Shown one piece after another: positions 25,981-32,654 of a stretch of DNA of 38,896 nt. Below the pieces are notes generated by a model that saw only the letters and a list, made by a program, of their open reading frames with translations, was not told the DNA's origin and searched no databases. The stretch is from a virus. Location: IMG/VR virus record IMGVR_UViG_3300034198_010576, positions 1 to 38,896 of that record. One strand, written 5' to 3'. The first letter of the stretch is position 1. Each line of letters starts with the position of its first letter. The position numbers and the translations under genes were made by a program.

Positions 25981-27251
25981 CACACCGTCCTCGACAGCTT
26001 GACCTTGACCTGACCTGCAGCCACTGCCGTCGTGTCCGCATCTGCGACACCGCCCGTAATCGCGATGCCAAGGCCGAGCGCAAACCGGTAGCCGTTGAAT
26101 CCAGGCGTCAGCTCTGCCACCCCAGGAACGCCCGAAACAGCGGCAGGCACAGGAATAATCATTTCAGGCACATCGGTGCCGACCGTCGGAGCCGTCGCCT
26201 TGTTGTAAAGCTTGACAAACGCAGCCGATGCTCCGGTGTTGGTCGCGTAGAAAGCCTGAAGGCCCGACGTACCTGTCAGCACCAGCGCACCGTTCGTGCT
26301 CGCTGCCGAGTTCACAAAGTAAGGCGTCGCCGGGGCGGCCGGCGTGCCGGCGGTCGTAACAGTTGTGAGGGCCGTCACCGTCGAAACCGTCGTCACAACG
26401 CCGTTGGTGACGGAGACGGGGAACGCCTTCGAGGCGTCCGTCGTGCCAGGCGAACGCGGCGAGATGTCGAAGCGCGCGGCATCCAGGATGTTCACCATGT
26501 GAACACGCCAGTCGGTTGTCGACGCCGGCGACGTGCCGCCATTCTCGACAATGATGTACAGCTTGAATTTCTTGTTCGGGTGCACATACAAGCGATCGTA
26601 GGCAAACTGCCCGCCCGTATTCGTCAGCGAGTTCTGCCCCCATGCGCGGGCATTGATGCGATCGCGCTCGACCTGCATGCTGTATGTCGTGGCCGCGATC
26701 CAATTGGGGCCGGTGCCAGTTGCCACGCTCGTGAAGCCAGCGCCAAAGGCGTTAGCAAGCACGTCGAGGGCAGAGCCTGCCGCGCGGACGTGGAGCTGGG
26801 CCGTCGTCGCCGTTACGCCGTCATGGCTGTGCAGAATGGCGTTTCGCGCGCCAAGCACGTCGGGCACGGTCGAATAGGCCGTGCTGGTAATCAGGTTGCC
26901 TTCGTCGTCAACCTCGAGGAAACCGATCCTGAGCTGGTTGTTGGCAATGCGCTGCGAGGCAGAGATCTGATACCGAAGCTCAAGCGGCATCGAAAAGATG
27001 GCACGAGAGCGAATAATGGTTTTTGAGCTGGCCGTGGTGCCGGAAGCAATATTGATATAGGGCGACGCACCGGCGGCCGCGCCACCGAGCGGGCCGGTAA
27101 TTGTCATGCCCGAGCCTGTCTGCACAGTCTCCCACGTGCCAGAGTCGAAGTCGTGGAAGTTATCGAAAAACTTCTCGCGCGCCGTGCCTACAACGAGCTT
27201 CTCGTTGGCCGAATCGTAGCCGGCCACCATGCCTGAAACCACAGAACTCAT
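25980..27251 (-). CDS. Structural protein with lectin-like domain
   Basis: 423 residues, beta-rich throughout and low in lysine, typical of an extracellular virion protein. Residues about 25-245 (F-F-D-N-F-H-D-F-D, strands around L-E-L-R-Y-Q-I-S-A-S-Q-R and F-K-L-Y-I-I-V-E-N-G-G) resemble a concanavalin-like jelly roll. The C-terminal part has Thr/Val-rich strands and glycine turns (F-N-G-Y-R-F-A-L-G-L-G-I-A-I). Located before the portal, it may be a head fibre or a capsid-attached carbohydrate-binding protein. The fold assignment is by eye and uncertain. Confidence 0.55.
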   Translation of the reverse strand: MSSVVSGMVAGYDSANEKLVVGTAREKFFDNFHDFDSGTWETVQTGSGMTITGPLGGAAAGASPYINIASGTTASSKTIIRSRAIFSMPLELRYQISASQRIANNQLRIGFLEVDDEGNLITSTAYSTVPDVLGARNAILHSHDGVTATTAQLHVRAAGSALDVLANAFGAGFTSVATGTGPNWIAATTYSMQVERDRINARAWGQNSLTNTGGQFAYDRLYVHPNKKFKLYIIVENGGTSPASTTDWRVHMVNILDAARFDISPRSPGTTDASKAFPVSVTNGVVTTVSTVTALTTVTTAGTPAAPATPYFVNSAASTNGALVLTGTSGLQAFYATNTGASAAFVKLYNKATAPTVGTDVPEMIIPVPAAVSGVPGVAELTPGFNGYRFALGLGIAITGGVADADTTAVAAGQVKVKLSRTV

Positions 27252-27538
27252 GCGCGCACACTCACCAGGTTGGAGTAAAGGCCAGAGGGCACCCCGCCGT
27301 TGACAGCCACACGCACGCGCGCGCCGTCGGCGATCACGACATCAATGAACCCATTGCTGCTTAGTGCGGCGCCCACAACGTTGATCGCGGTTCCGTTCGG
27401 GCCTTGGGCCTGCAGCTGAAGCGTCGCGCCGCCGAAGGTTCCCTCGGCCGCAAAGATGTAGCGCCCGCCAATCGCATCGAACCAGGCTGTTGGGCCGGTT
27501 GTCGATCCGTTGACGATGAAATCGAGCTTTTGGGACAT
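27248..27538 (-). CDS. Small beta-rich virion protein (96 aa)
   Basis: 96 residues from ATG at 27538, in TGATG overlap with the Ala/Gly-rich gene; it ends in ATGA overlap with the lectin-like gene. The pattern of strands (K-L-D-F-I-V-N-G-S, A-T-L-Q-L-Q-A, I-D-V-V-I-A-D-G-A-R-V-R-V-A-V-N) is that of a small beta-sandwich. The four-gene overlap chain with virion genes suggests a structural role. Not recognised. Confidence 0.6.
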   Translation of the reverse strand: MSQKLDFIVNGSTTGPTAWFDAIGGRYIFAAEGTFGGATLQLQAQGPNGTAINVVGAALSSNGFIDVVIADGARVRVAVNGGVPSGLYSNLVSVRA

Positions 27539-28050
27539 CAACCGGTTCCTGTCAGGCTCGGGGCTCCGAGCGTTGGCGATGAAGTCACACCCGCCGGCGA
27601 CGTGAGCAGGGTTGCCGCGCGGCCGCGCCGCTTGAGCATCATGGACTGCCGGTCGGCAGCCGCGCGCGCGTCATCGCGGGTCGGGGCCTTGGGTATGTCA
27701 AGCGATGGGGCCTCGCTCAGGAGCTGAGCACCGGCACCTGCCAGGCTGGATCCTGCCGCAACAAGCTCGGCCGTCGTCAGGCCCGCTGCCGCCGGCGCCG
27801 CAAAGCCAGAAGCCACGCCGGCGCCTGCCAATGCCTCGGCCGTACCGCCGGCAATGCCTGCCACCTGAGCCGCCGTCAACCCGGCACCTGCAGCTCCTGC
27901 AGCACCGGCCGCGCCTGCAGCTCCTGCTGCTGTTGCCGCCGTCGTGCCTGCTGCCGCCGCCGTCGTGCCGGCAGCCGCCGTGCCTGCGGTCGTGAGGCCC
28001 GTGTAAATAGATGCGAGAAGGGTTTCGATTCCGCTCATGCTGCTGCGCAT
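27538..28050 (-). CDS. Alanine/glycine-rich structural protein
   Basis: 170 residues from ATG at 28050 with AAGGGGG directly upstream; an ATG at 28038 is possible. Residues about 16-90 are an Ala/Gly/Thr low-complexity stretch with repeated A-A-G units, hydrophobic enough to enter a membrane or form glycine-zipper-like helices. The C-terminal third is basic and polar, with S-P-A-G-V-T-S-S-P-T near the end. It is the first gene after the large terminase and lies 11 bases after late motif site 2. A minor virion or ejection protein is a reasonable guess. Confidence 0.6.
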   Translation of the reverse strand: MRSSMSGIETLLASIYTGLTTAGTAAAGTTAAAAGTTAATAAGAAGAAGAAGAAGAGLTAAQVAGIAGGTAEALAGAGVASGFAAPAAAGLTTAELVAAGSSLAGAGAQLLSEAPSLDIPKAPTRDDARAAADRQSMMLKRRGRAATLLTSPAGVTSSPTLGAPSLTGTG

Positions 28051-28059
28051 ATCCCCCTT

Positions 28060-28075
28060 GTGACTCGCGCTTAAT
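28060..28075 (-). promoter_or_regulatory. Late motif GCGCGAGTCA, site 2 (start of structural block)
   Basis: Leftward strand ATTAAGCGCGAGTCAC, identical to 10192-10207, then AAGGGGGA. It covers the terminase stop codon and sits 11 bases before the next start codon, so a transcript starting just downstream would have a very short leader. Confidence 0.55.
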
Positions 28076-29366
28076 CCATCCTTGCGGTTGTGGGACGGCG
28101 CCCATCGTCGATGTAGCGCGGCACGCCCATCACCCACTCGACCTCTGCCGGCCGTGCCGTGTAGGCGCCGTACCGAAACGCATCGGCGCCATGGCTTGTC
28201 CAGTCGTGCAGAGGCCGGTTCGCGAACGCCTTCAGCTTGTCGCTCCACTCGCGCCTGTACTGCCGCAGGGCCTCGATGCCGCGGGCGCAGCGGGTGCGAT
28301 CGAACCAGCAGCGAGGCAGGATCGCACGCACCTGGTTGATCCCGTCCTCGACGTCGTGCGAGCGGCACACCTTGCCCTTGATGCCGAGGCCAGCAAGAAA
28401 GGCCCAGCGGCTCTTGCCCGTCGACAGCTCGCGCACCTCGACGTCATGCGGCAGCACGTGCTGACCGTAGACGTATTCGCGCTCCTTCAGCACACGCGCG
28501 TAATGTTCGAGGCCGACACCTGAGTTTTCGTAGTAGTCGATCAGCCGGATCTCGCGGCCGATCATTTGCGCAAACCAGATCGCCGTCGAGTCGTCGATGC
28601 CGAGATCCCACCATGTGTGCACCGGCACGCCCGGCTCCCAGGCAACATTGCAGATGCGCCCATCCTGCTCGGCGCGCTCGATCAGCTTGCCGTAGTAGCC
28701 GCCGACAACGGCCGCGTCGAACGAGCACTCCCACTCCTGATTGTATTGATCCTCAGACATGGCAGCGCGCGCGTCGGCCAGCTCCTGGGCGTCGACCAGG
28801 CCCGAGGTCGATGCGCGCAGCATCAGGCTGAACCATTCGTCGGGCTTGCTCGTCGCCTGATCCCAGATCGTCTGGAAATGGTTGCGGCCCTTGGGCGTGC
28901 CGATAAAGATGCCCCAGCCCTTGCGATCAGCCAGCGCCGGCCGGATGACTTCGACCCACGCGCGCGGATCCATATCACCGAACTCATCGAGCACCACGCC
29001 GTCGAGATAGATCCCGCGCAGCCGCTCGTAGTTGTCGGCACCATACAGCCGCACGCGCGCCCCGTTCGGAAAGTCAACGCGCAGCTCCTGCTCGTGGGCG
29101 ACGGCACCTGGCACGGGGCCGGCAAAGCGCTTGAGGTAATGCCACGCAACGTCCTTGGCCTGAGCATAGTACGGCGCGATATACGCAAAGCGCCCGTCTG
29201 GGCAGTCACAACGCAATGCCGCATCGATCAGGTCGTTGACGCACGCGACCGTCTTGCCGGCGCGACGATGGGCCACGATCACGCCCCAGCGCTGCGTGCG
29301 CAGGTGGAGCGGCTCGAATTGGGGTCGGGCTTCGTAGCCAGTTTCAATCACGTGCGCGCTTGACAC
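28071..29366 (-). CDS. terL: Terminase large subunit
   Basis: 431 residues if it starts at GTG 29366; TTG at 29375 and GTG at 29351 are alternatives, all overlapping the small subunit gene. The ATPase domain shows Walker A (A-H-R-R-A-G-K-T, near residue 35) and Walker B (G-V-V-L-D-E-F-G, near residue 125). The nuclease domain has W-D-L-G-I-D-D-S-T and a late H-G-A-D-A-F-R-Y-G aspartate. It is the motor that cuts concatemers and pumps DNA through the portal. It is shorter than T7 gp19 but normal for terminases of this type. The packaging mode cannot be read directly from the sequence. Confidence 0.93.
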   Translation of the reverse strand: MSSAHVIETGYEARPQFEPLHLRTQRWGVIVAHRRAGKTVACVNDLIDAALRCDCPDGRFAYIAPYYAQAKDVAWHYLKRFAGPVPGAVAHEQELRVDFPNGARVRLYGADNYERLRGIYLDGVVLDEFGDMDPRAWVEVIRPALADRKGWGIFIGTPKGRNHFQTIWDQATSKPDEWFSLMLRASTSGLVDAQELADARAAMSEDQYNQEWECSFDAAVVGGYYGKLIERAEQDGRICNVAWEPGVPVHTWWDLGIDDSTAIWFAQMIGREIRLIDYYENSGVGLEHYARVLKEREYVYGQHVLPHDVEVRELSTGKSRWAFLAGLGIKGKVCRSHDVEDGINQVRAILPRCWFDRTRCARGIEALRQYRREWSDKLKAFANRPLHDWTSHGADAFRYGAYTARPAEVEWVMGVPRYIDDGRRPTTARMD

Positions 29367-29631
29367 CGGTAACAATCACCATCTGCAAGGGTTGATCGGG
29401 ATCCGTCTGGATTGCCTGCGCCGGCTTGCCGTCCAGCCGATCGCCAATTTCTTTGATTGCCTGCATGTCGCCCTCAAGCGCCTTCTCAACGCATCGCTGT
29501 GCAATGCGGGTCAGGTACGGGCGCGGATCGTCGTCGCCGGCACGCTTGATTGCCACCGCCAGAGCATCGCGCCACAGCTTGTCAGGCTTGCCGCCGGCAC
29601 TTGGTGTTTTTCTGATATTGTGCGCGCCCAT
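29344..29631 (-). CDS. terS: Terminase small subunit-like protein
   Basis: 95 residues. The body L-W-R-D-A-L-A-V-A-I-K-R through E-K-A-L-E-G-D-M-Q-A-I-K-E-I-G-D-R-L-D-G-K-P-A-Q matches the conserved core of DUF5681-like small proteins encoded upstream of phage terminases. A basic N-terminus (I-R-K-T-P-S-A-G-G-K) could contact DNA. Overlap with the large subunit gene by about 23 bases supports the role as the DNA-recognition subunit. Confidence 0.8.
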   Translation of the reverse strand: MGAHNIRKTPSAGGKPDKLWRDALAVAIKRAGDDDPRPYLTRIAQRCVEKALEGDMQAIKEIGDRLDGKPAQAIQTDPDQPLQMVIVTGVKRARD

Positions 29632-29633
29632 GT

Positions 29634-29927
29634 TTACTGCCTAACCCATTGCGATTCTTCCACAATTCTTATTGTGCGCCGGTTGCGCCCAATGCGCTGC
29701 ACCTCGATCCGGCCAAGTAGCTCTAGCGCTCGCACGATGACCGTGCCGGCTTCGGGTTTCCGGCTGCGCAATCCGCGCACGCGGTCGTGCGGCTGGTAGC
29801 GCTGCTCGCCCATGCCGATCGCGATTGCCAGCTGGTAGTTCGTCGGCGCCGGCCAGCCGCGATCAGCGTGAAGTCGGATCAAAGCAAAGCCACGCGCCAG
29901 GCGTTCGGCTGTCACGGCGACGGTCAT
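29634..29927 (-). CDS. Small winged-helix-like protein in the late-regulator position
   Basis: 97 residues, ATGA-coupled to the loader-like gene and two bases before the small terminase gene. P-T-N-Y-Q-L-A-I-A-I-G-M could be a helix-turn-helix, followed by a basic stretch (R-V-R-G-L-R-S-R-K) and a helix-strand pair (V-R-A-L-E-L-L-G-R-I-E-V-Q-R-I-G-R-N-R-R-T-I-R-I), which reads like a winged-helix wing. Its position between replication and packaging genes is where lambdoid phages keep their late regulator. A DNA-binding regulator is an inference; no family was recognised. Confidence 0.55.
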   Translation of the reverse strand: MTVAVTAERLARGFALIRLHADRGWPAPTNYQLAIAIGMGEQRYQPHDRVRGLRSRKPEAGTVIVRALELLGRIEVQRIGRNRRTIRIVEESQWVRQ

Positions 29928-30517
29928 GGCCCCTGCTCCCGTGCCTTGATTGCCTGCACGGCGCGCGACGCCAGCAGCGCCTCGCTCGCCCCTGCCTGGC
30001 TGGCCGGGCGCACCTCGCGGGCAGGCCCGTCTTCGGCCAGCAGCCGATCGAACCCGGCCTGCTGCTTCCAGCGCTTCAGCTGCTCGGCACGATGCGCCTG
30101 CTCTTCGGCTTCGGTTCGCCCCTCGCGTGCGAACTCATTGGCCTCGCCCCTGTACCGACCGCGCCCCGTCAACGTGTCAATCGCTGCAACCGTCTCGCGC
30201 CGCTGGCTTGCGACGTGCCCGTGAATCTCGGCGATGGTCGGCCAAAACTTCGAGGTCTTGATGGCCTCGGAGACTGCACGATGCAGGTGCTCCGGCGACT
30301 GCCCGGTAAACGCTTCAGCCCACTCGCGCAGCAGCAGGCCGCGTTGCTCAGGTGTCGCGATGCGGCTGTCGCCAAAGGCAGCAGCCAGCCTCGCAATCTG
30401 GCGCAACAAGTCAGCCTGGGAAGTTGTCCTGGTCAGCTCCTGCCTCTGCGTCTGCAGCCATTCGGGCGAGTTCGCGGAGCGTATCGCCGGCAGAGTTTCG
30501 TCGTGATCGTGCGTCAT
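29924..30517 (-). CDS. Probable helicase loader (lambda P-like position)
   Basis: 197 residues. The central part (L-L-L-R-E-W-A-E-A-F, H-L-H-R-A-V-S-E-A-I, K-F-W-P-T-I-A-E-I) resembles phage replication proteins that load the host helicase, where an F-P-T-I-A-E/D-I box is usual. The C-terminal half is charged and helical. It directly follows the DUF1376 initiator gene and overlaps it by 107 bases if the ATG at 30517 is used. TTG codons at 30406-30409, just after the initiator stop, would remove the overlap. The role is inferred from order and motif. Confidence 0.6.
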   Translation of the reverse strand: MTHDHDETLPAIRSANSPEWLQTQRQELTRTTSQADLLRQIARLAAAFGDSRIATPEQRGLLLREWAEAFTGQSPEHLHRAVSEAIKTSKFWPTIAEIHGHVASQRRETVAAIDTLTGRGRYRGEANEFAREGRTEAEEQAHRAEQLKRWKQQAGFDRLLAEDGPAREVRPASQAGASEALLASRAVQAIKAREQGP

Positions 30518-31226
30518 CTGGTTTTTCCTTCAAGGCCCAGTTGTTCCATTTCGCTTGAAATTCCGCCGTCGTTCGCGGGTTCGCGGTGTCCGCGGCGTAG
30601 AAATTCGCGAACATGCGCGCCGAAATCTGCAGATCGATCGGCGGCAAGCCGGCCAGGCGTCGCTGCTCGGCAGCCAGGCGGATCCAGTTTTCGGGAACTA
30701 CGGCATCAGGCGGCCAGCAGTTTCGCGCGTGCCCCCTCTCACTAGCTTTAGCTAGTGAATGTGGTTGTGATTGTGGTTGGCATTCCTCAAGCACTCCTCG
30801 AGCATTGCTTGGCGCATGCTTGGGCAATGCTTGCGGCATGCTTGGGGCATGCTTGGAGCATGCTTGAGCATTGCTTGCAGCATGCTCCTGCTTTGCCCAT
30901 CGCTTTGCGGCTGCGACCCGCGCGCGCTCGACCTTGGCCTCGTGCTGCTCCGTTGCCTTGGCCAGCTCGCGCTCGACCCTCCCGTGCACAAGCTGGTCGC
31001 CGGCCTCAAAGAAGGCCAGCACCGCCGGCTTGACCTCGGCCCACTCCCTGGAGCTGCAGCGCGCGATCCGCGCCAGCTTCGCGTCGTTGTTGTCGAGCGG
31101 CCCACCAGCCCGCCAATAGGCCATCAGCAACAGCAAATAGGCGCCGTGCTCGGTTGCCGTCAGGTGTGCCGTGTCGGCCAAGTAGTCGCCAATGTATAAT
31201 GGCATCCAGCTGTCAGGCCTGCCCAT
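30411..31226 (-). CDS. DUF1376 replication initiator-like protein with internal origin repeats
   Basis: 271 residues. Residues about 8-75 are a DUF1376 (YdaU-type) domain: P-L-Y-I-G-D-Y-L-A-D-T, L-T-A-T-E-H-G-A-Y-L-L-L, W-R-A-G-G-P-L, then a winged-helix-like remainder. A basic helix follows (about 90-112). Residues 113-142 are encoded by eight exact-period 11-bp repeats and are low-complexity. The C-terminal part (W-P-P-D-A-V-V-P-E-N-W, F-A-N-F-Y-A-A-D, F-Q-A-K-W-N-N-W) is the conserved end seen in phage replication proteins. By analogy with lambda O it would bind the repeats in its own gene and recruit the loader encoded next. Confidence 0.8.
   Translation of the reverse strand: MGRPDSWMPLYIGDYLADTAHLTATEHGAYLLLLMAYWRAGGPLDNNDAKLARIARCSSREWAEVKPAVLAFFEAGDQLVHGRVERELAKATEQHEAKVERARVAAAKRWAKQEHAASNAQACSKHAPSMPQALPKHAPSNARGVLEECQPQSQPHSLAKASERGHARNCWPPDAVVPENWIRLAAEQRRLAGLPPIDLQISARMFANFYAADTANPRTTAEFQAKWNNWALKEKPDDARSRRNSAGDTLRELARMAADAEAGADQDNFPG
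30740..30757. repeat. Perfect 8-bp inverted repeat beside the iterons
   Basis: CACTAGCT, TT, AGCTAGTG. It is followed by two copies of TGTGGTTG at 30760-30767 and 30772-30779. With the eight iterons starting 23 bases further on, this looks like the remainder of an origin: a hairpin or protein site plus a second direct repeat. Confidence 0.6.
30803..30890. repeat. Eight tandem 11-bp iterons, probable replication origin
   Basis: Eight units with a constant 11-base period, consensus GCATGCTTGGG on the + strand; TGCTT (TGCTC in the last unit) recurs at 30806, 30817, 30828, 30839, 30850, 30861, 30872 and 30883. Because 11 is not a multiple of three, the unit is read in all three frames, so selection on protein does not explain the repeat. 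One unit per helical turn would put all binding sites on one DNA face. It lies in the middle of the initiator gene, as in lambda O. Confidence 0.75.
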
Positions 31227-31629
31227 GGCGCACCTCCCCGATCTTCCTGAAACTGTCGCGCGGCCAGAAAATCATGCCGCCCTTTTTGGGATTGTCGCCC
31301 GCCCACACGCGGCCGTCCTGATCTCGGCCGATCGTGCGCGCCAGCAGCTCGCCGCTGATTTGTTCGTAGATCACCAGCTCGACCTCGGCGCCGGTCACCT
31401 GCGCCAGCGCCTGGAACTCACGAAACAGGCTCAGGTTGATGCCGTGTTCGAGAGTGTTCGTGATCCGGTGCAACGTGGGCGCGGCCTTGGCCTTCACCTC
31501 GACCCACCGCAGCGCTGCCCGATCAGGATCCTCGTCCATCACATAGGCCGCAAACGCACTGTCCGCGCCGTAGCTTGGCAGCACCTCGAACCCGCGCGCC
31601 GTGAACCACTCCTGCACCGCCTGGCTCAT
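31213..31629 (-). CDS. Probable PD-(D/E)XK nuclease
   Basis: 138 residues. After an N-terminal helix (E-W-F-T-A-R-G-F-E-V) and a D at residue 23 comes R-W-V-E-V-K-A-K, a typical E-x-K strand of the PD-(D/E)XK nuclease fold. A long helix follows (L-F-R-E-F-Q-A-L-A-Q-V-T-G) and a strand with E-V-E-L-V-I-Y. This is close to the layout of VRR-type or Holliday-junction-resolving nucleases. It overlaps the initiator gene by 14 bases and the DUF1064 gene in ATGA. It probably processes replication or recombination intermediates. Confidence 0.6.
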   Translation of the reverse strand: MSQAVQEWFTARGFEVLPSYGADSAFAAYVMDEDPDRAALRWVEVKAKAAPTLHRITNTLEHGINLSLFREFQALAQVTGAEVELVIYEQISGELLARTIGRDQDGRVWAGDNPKKGGMIFWPRDSFRKIGEVRHGQA

Positions 31630-31946
31630 AGGATCTCGACCTCGATGTTGTAGATCGCGCGCATCAACCTCGCCTTGATCTTAAACTCCGGCGTCAGCAC
31701 CCCCTTGCTGTCGGCCACGATCCGCTTGTTGCCCTCGAAAAAAACCGCGTCGGCGATGTACCGCGTGATCAGCTGACCGTTGACTGTCAGGTCGAAGGAA
31801 ACCTGGCGCTCGAGCCTACTGATGTGGCCGAGCTTCTCTTTCAGCTTTAGCGCGCACCAGTCCGCGTATTCCTTTTTGGACGCGAACCGCCCCTCCTCGG
31901 TCACCACCGGCTGCGCGCGGTATTTGTTTTTGTAAGCCTTCTTCAT
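31626..31946 (-). CDS. DUF1064 family nuclease-like protein
   Basis: 106 residues from ATG at 31946, ATGA-coupled to the DnaA-like gene; a longer frame is a shadow. Y-R-A-Q-P, G-R-F-A-S-K-K-E-Y-A-D-W, I-S-R-L-E-R-Q-V-S-F-D-L, then R-Y-I-A-D-A-V-F-F and I-V-A-D-S-K-G-V follow the order of DUF1064 proteins, which belong to the restriction-endonuclease-like fold (D and the D-x-K near the end as metal and catalytic residues). Such genes are common in phage replication modules; a structure-specific nuclease is likely. Confidence 0.8.
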   Translation of the reverse strand: MKKAYKNKYRAQPVVTEEGRFASKKEYADWCALKLKEKLGHISRLERQVSFDLTVNGQLITRYIADAVFFEGNKRIVADSKGVLTPEFKIKARLMRAIYNIEVEIL

Positions 31947-32383
31947 CGCAGTACCCGCGCGATCGCGGCGAACAGCCGGCCCATGACGAGGCCATCGATG
32001 CGCGCATCGAGGCTGTAGCTCTTGAGATTGTAGCTGCGCGGTGGCGCGCCGCACTTCTGCAACGAGTGCATGATTGTCGTGTGATCGCGGCCGCCGAATA
32101 TCTTGCCCAGCCGCGGCAGGCTCAGCCACGGCCATCTTAGCGAAACCTCGTAGACTGCCTGGTCGCGCGCCCGCACGATGCGTTGCTCGCGCCGTTTGCT
32201 CACGATGTCGAGCGGTGTCACGTTGTGCTCAAGCGCCACGCGATCGATGACGGCCTGTATCTCGGCGCGCGGCGACAGCATCTTGCGTGCACTGGGGACA
32301 GGATGACTACCTGCCCCGGTCGTCACAGCATTAGGGTTATCCGCATTTGTTGAGCCAACGCAGGGACGGCTTGAGCTGTCCAT
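31943..32383 (-). CDS. Stand-alone DnaA domain IV (DnaA-box-binding) protein
   Basis: 146 residues. Residues about 42-112 match the C-terminal DNA-binding domain of the bacterial initiator DnaA, including the signature G-G-R-D-H-T-T-I-M-H-S (about 97-107) and the basic helix before it (S-K-R-R-E-Q-R-I-V-R-A-R). The ATPase domain is missing; the N-terminus is a polar tail of 35-40 residues, and an internal ATG at 32281 could remove most of it. It should bind DnaA boxes and either help phage replication or interfere with host initiation. It is the second gene of the leftward early operon, three bases after cro. Confidence 0.85.
   Translation of the reverse strand: MDSSSRPCVGSTNADNPNAVTTGAGSHPVPSARKMLSPRAEIQAVIDRVALEHNVTPLDIVSKRREQRIVRARDQAVYEVSLRWPWLSLPRLGKIFGGRDHTTIMHSLQKCGAPPRSYNLKSYSLDARIDGLVMGRLFAAIARVLR
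32337..32345 (+). other. DnaA-box-like 9-mer
   Basis: TTATCCGCA, one base from the consensus box TTATCCACA, inside the 5' part of the DnaA-domain gene. It may be a site for that protein or for host DnaA, such as for autoregulation. One such match could also be chance. Confidence 0.3.
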
Positions 32384-32386
32384 GGA

Positions 32387-32620
32387 TTACTCCGCTGCCT
32401 GGTTATCGTTTGTCGGATACAGATCGGGCCGCAGCTGATGCCGCGTGACATGACCTTGCGTGGCTTGCTCCAGTGGAATGCACCATTCCGCCGGCACTTT
32501 CCGGCCGTGGCGCGCCATCCAGTTGACGGAGGGCTGCTTGACGCCGACCACGCGTGCGGTCGCGCTCTGACTCCCGAGTATTTGGATGGCCTCCCGGAGG
32601 GCCTCGATGCCTGTGCTCAT
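32387..32620 (-). CDS. cro: YdaS-type Cro-like regulator
   Basis: 77 residues. Q-S-A-T-A-R-V-V-G-V-K-Q-P-S-V-N-W-M forms a helix-turn-helix typical of the YdaS/Cro-like family, with R-H-G-R-K-V-P-A-E-W-C-I-P-L-E-Q-A-T after it. Divergent to cI across a short operator region, it should be the Cro counterpart that turns down cI and commits to lytic growth. The best promoter places transcription start at or next to the A of its ATG, so the message is predicted to be leaderless. It heads the leftward replication operon. Confidence 0.85.
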   Translation of the reverse strand: MSTGIEALREAIQILGSQSATARVVGVKQPSVNWMARHGRKVPAEWCIPLEQATQGHVTRHQLRPDLYPTNDNQAAE

Positions 32621-32626
32621 GCGCTG

Positions 32627-32654
32627 ATGATAGGTATTCCTATTACCATGTCAA
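32627..32654 (-). promoter_or_regulatory. Leftward early promoter (PR-like) for cro
   Basis: On the leftward strand TTGACA (32654-32649), 16 bases, TATCAT (32632-32627): a strong sigma70 promoter. The start point falls about seven bases past the -10, at or near the cro ATG. Operator 1 overlaps the -10 and operator 2 overlaps one base of the -35, so repressor binding would block it. Confidence 0.75.
32630..32643. promoter_or_regulatory. Repressor operator OR-a
   Basis: ATAGGTATTCCTAT, an almost perfect palindrome of the form ATAG-N6-CTAT. It overlaps the cro promoter -10. Four similar sites occur at 32654, 32679, 33749 and 33773. Confidence 0.75.

Noticed and set aside
28060-28075. Late motif as a promoter of a T7-type phage RNA polymerase
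   Set aside because: It has some likeness to T3/T7 promoters (ATTAA, TCAC, then GGG), but spacing differs and the circular genome has no single-subunit RNA polymerase gene. It is kept only as a regulatory motif of unknown reader.
28051-28368. N-terminal extension of the Ala/Gly-rich protein
   Set aside because: The extension is Arg-rich shadow sequence of the terminase gene; ATG 28050 has AAGGGGG directly upstream.
29924-30517. 107-base overlap of loader and initiator genes as a frameshift or programmed fusion
   Set aside because: No slippery sequence is evident, and TTG codons just after the initiator stop could serve as starts, so an unusual mechanism is not needed.
30803-30890. Repeat array as a CRISPR
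   Set aside because: Units are 11 bases, directly tandem, without spacers, and lie inside a coding gene; iterons explain them better.
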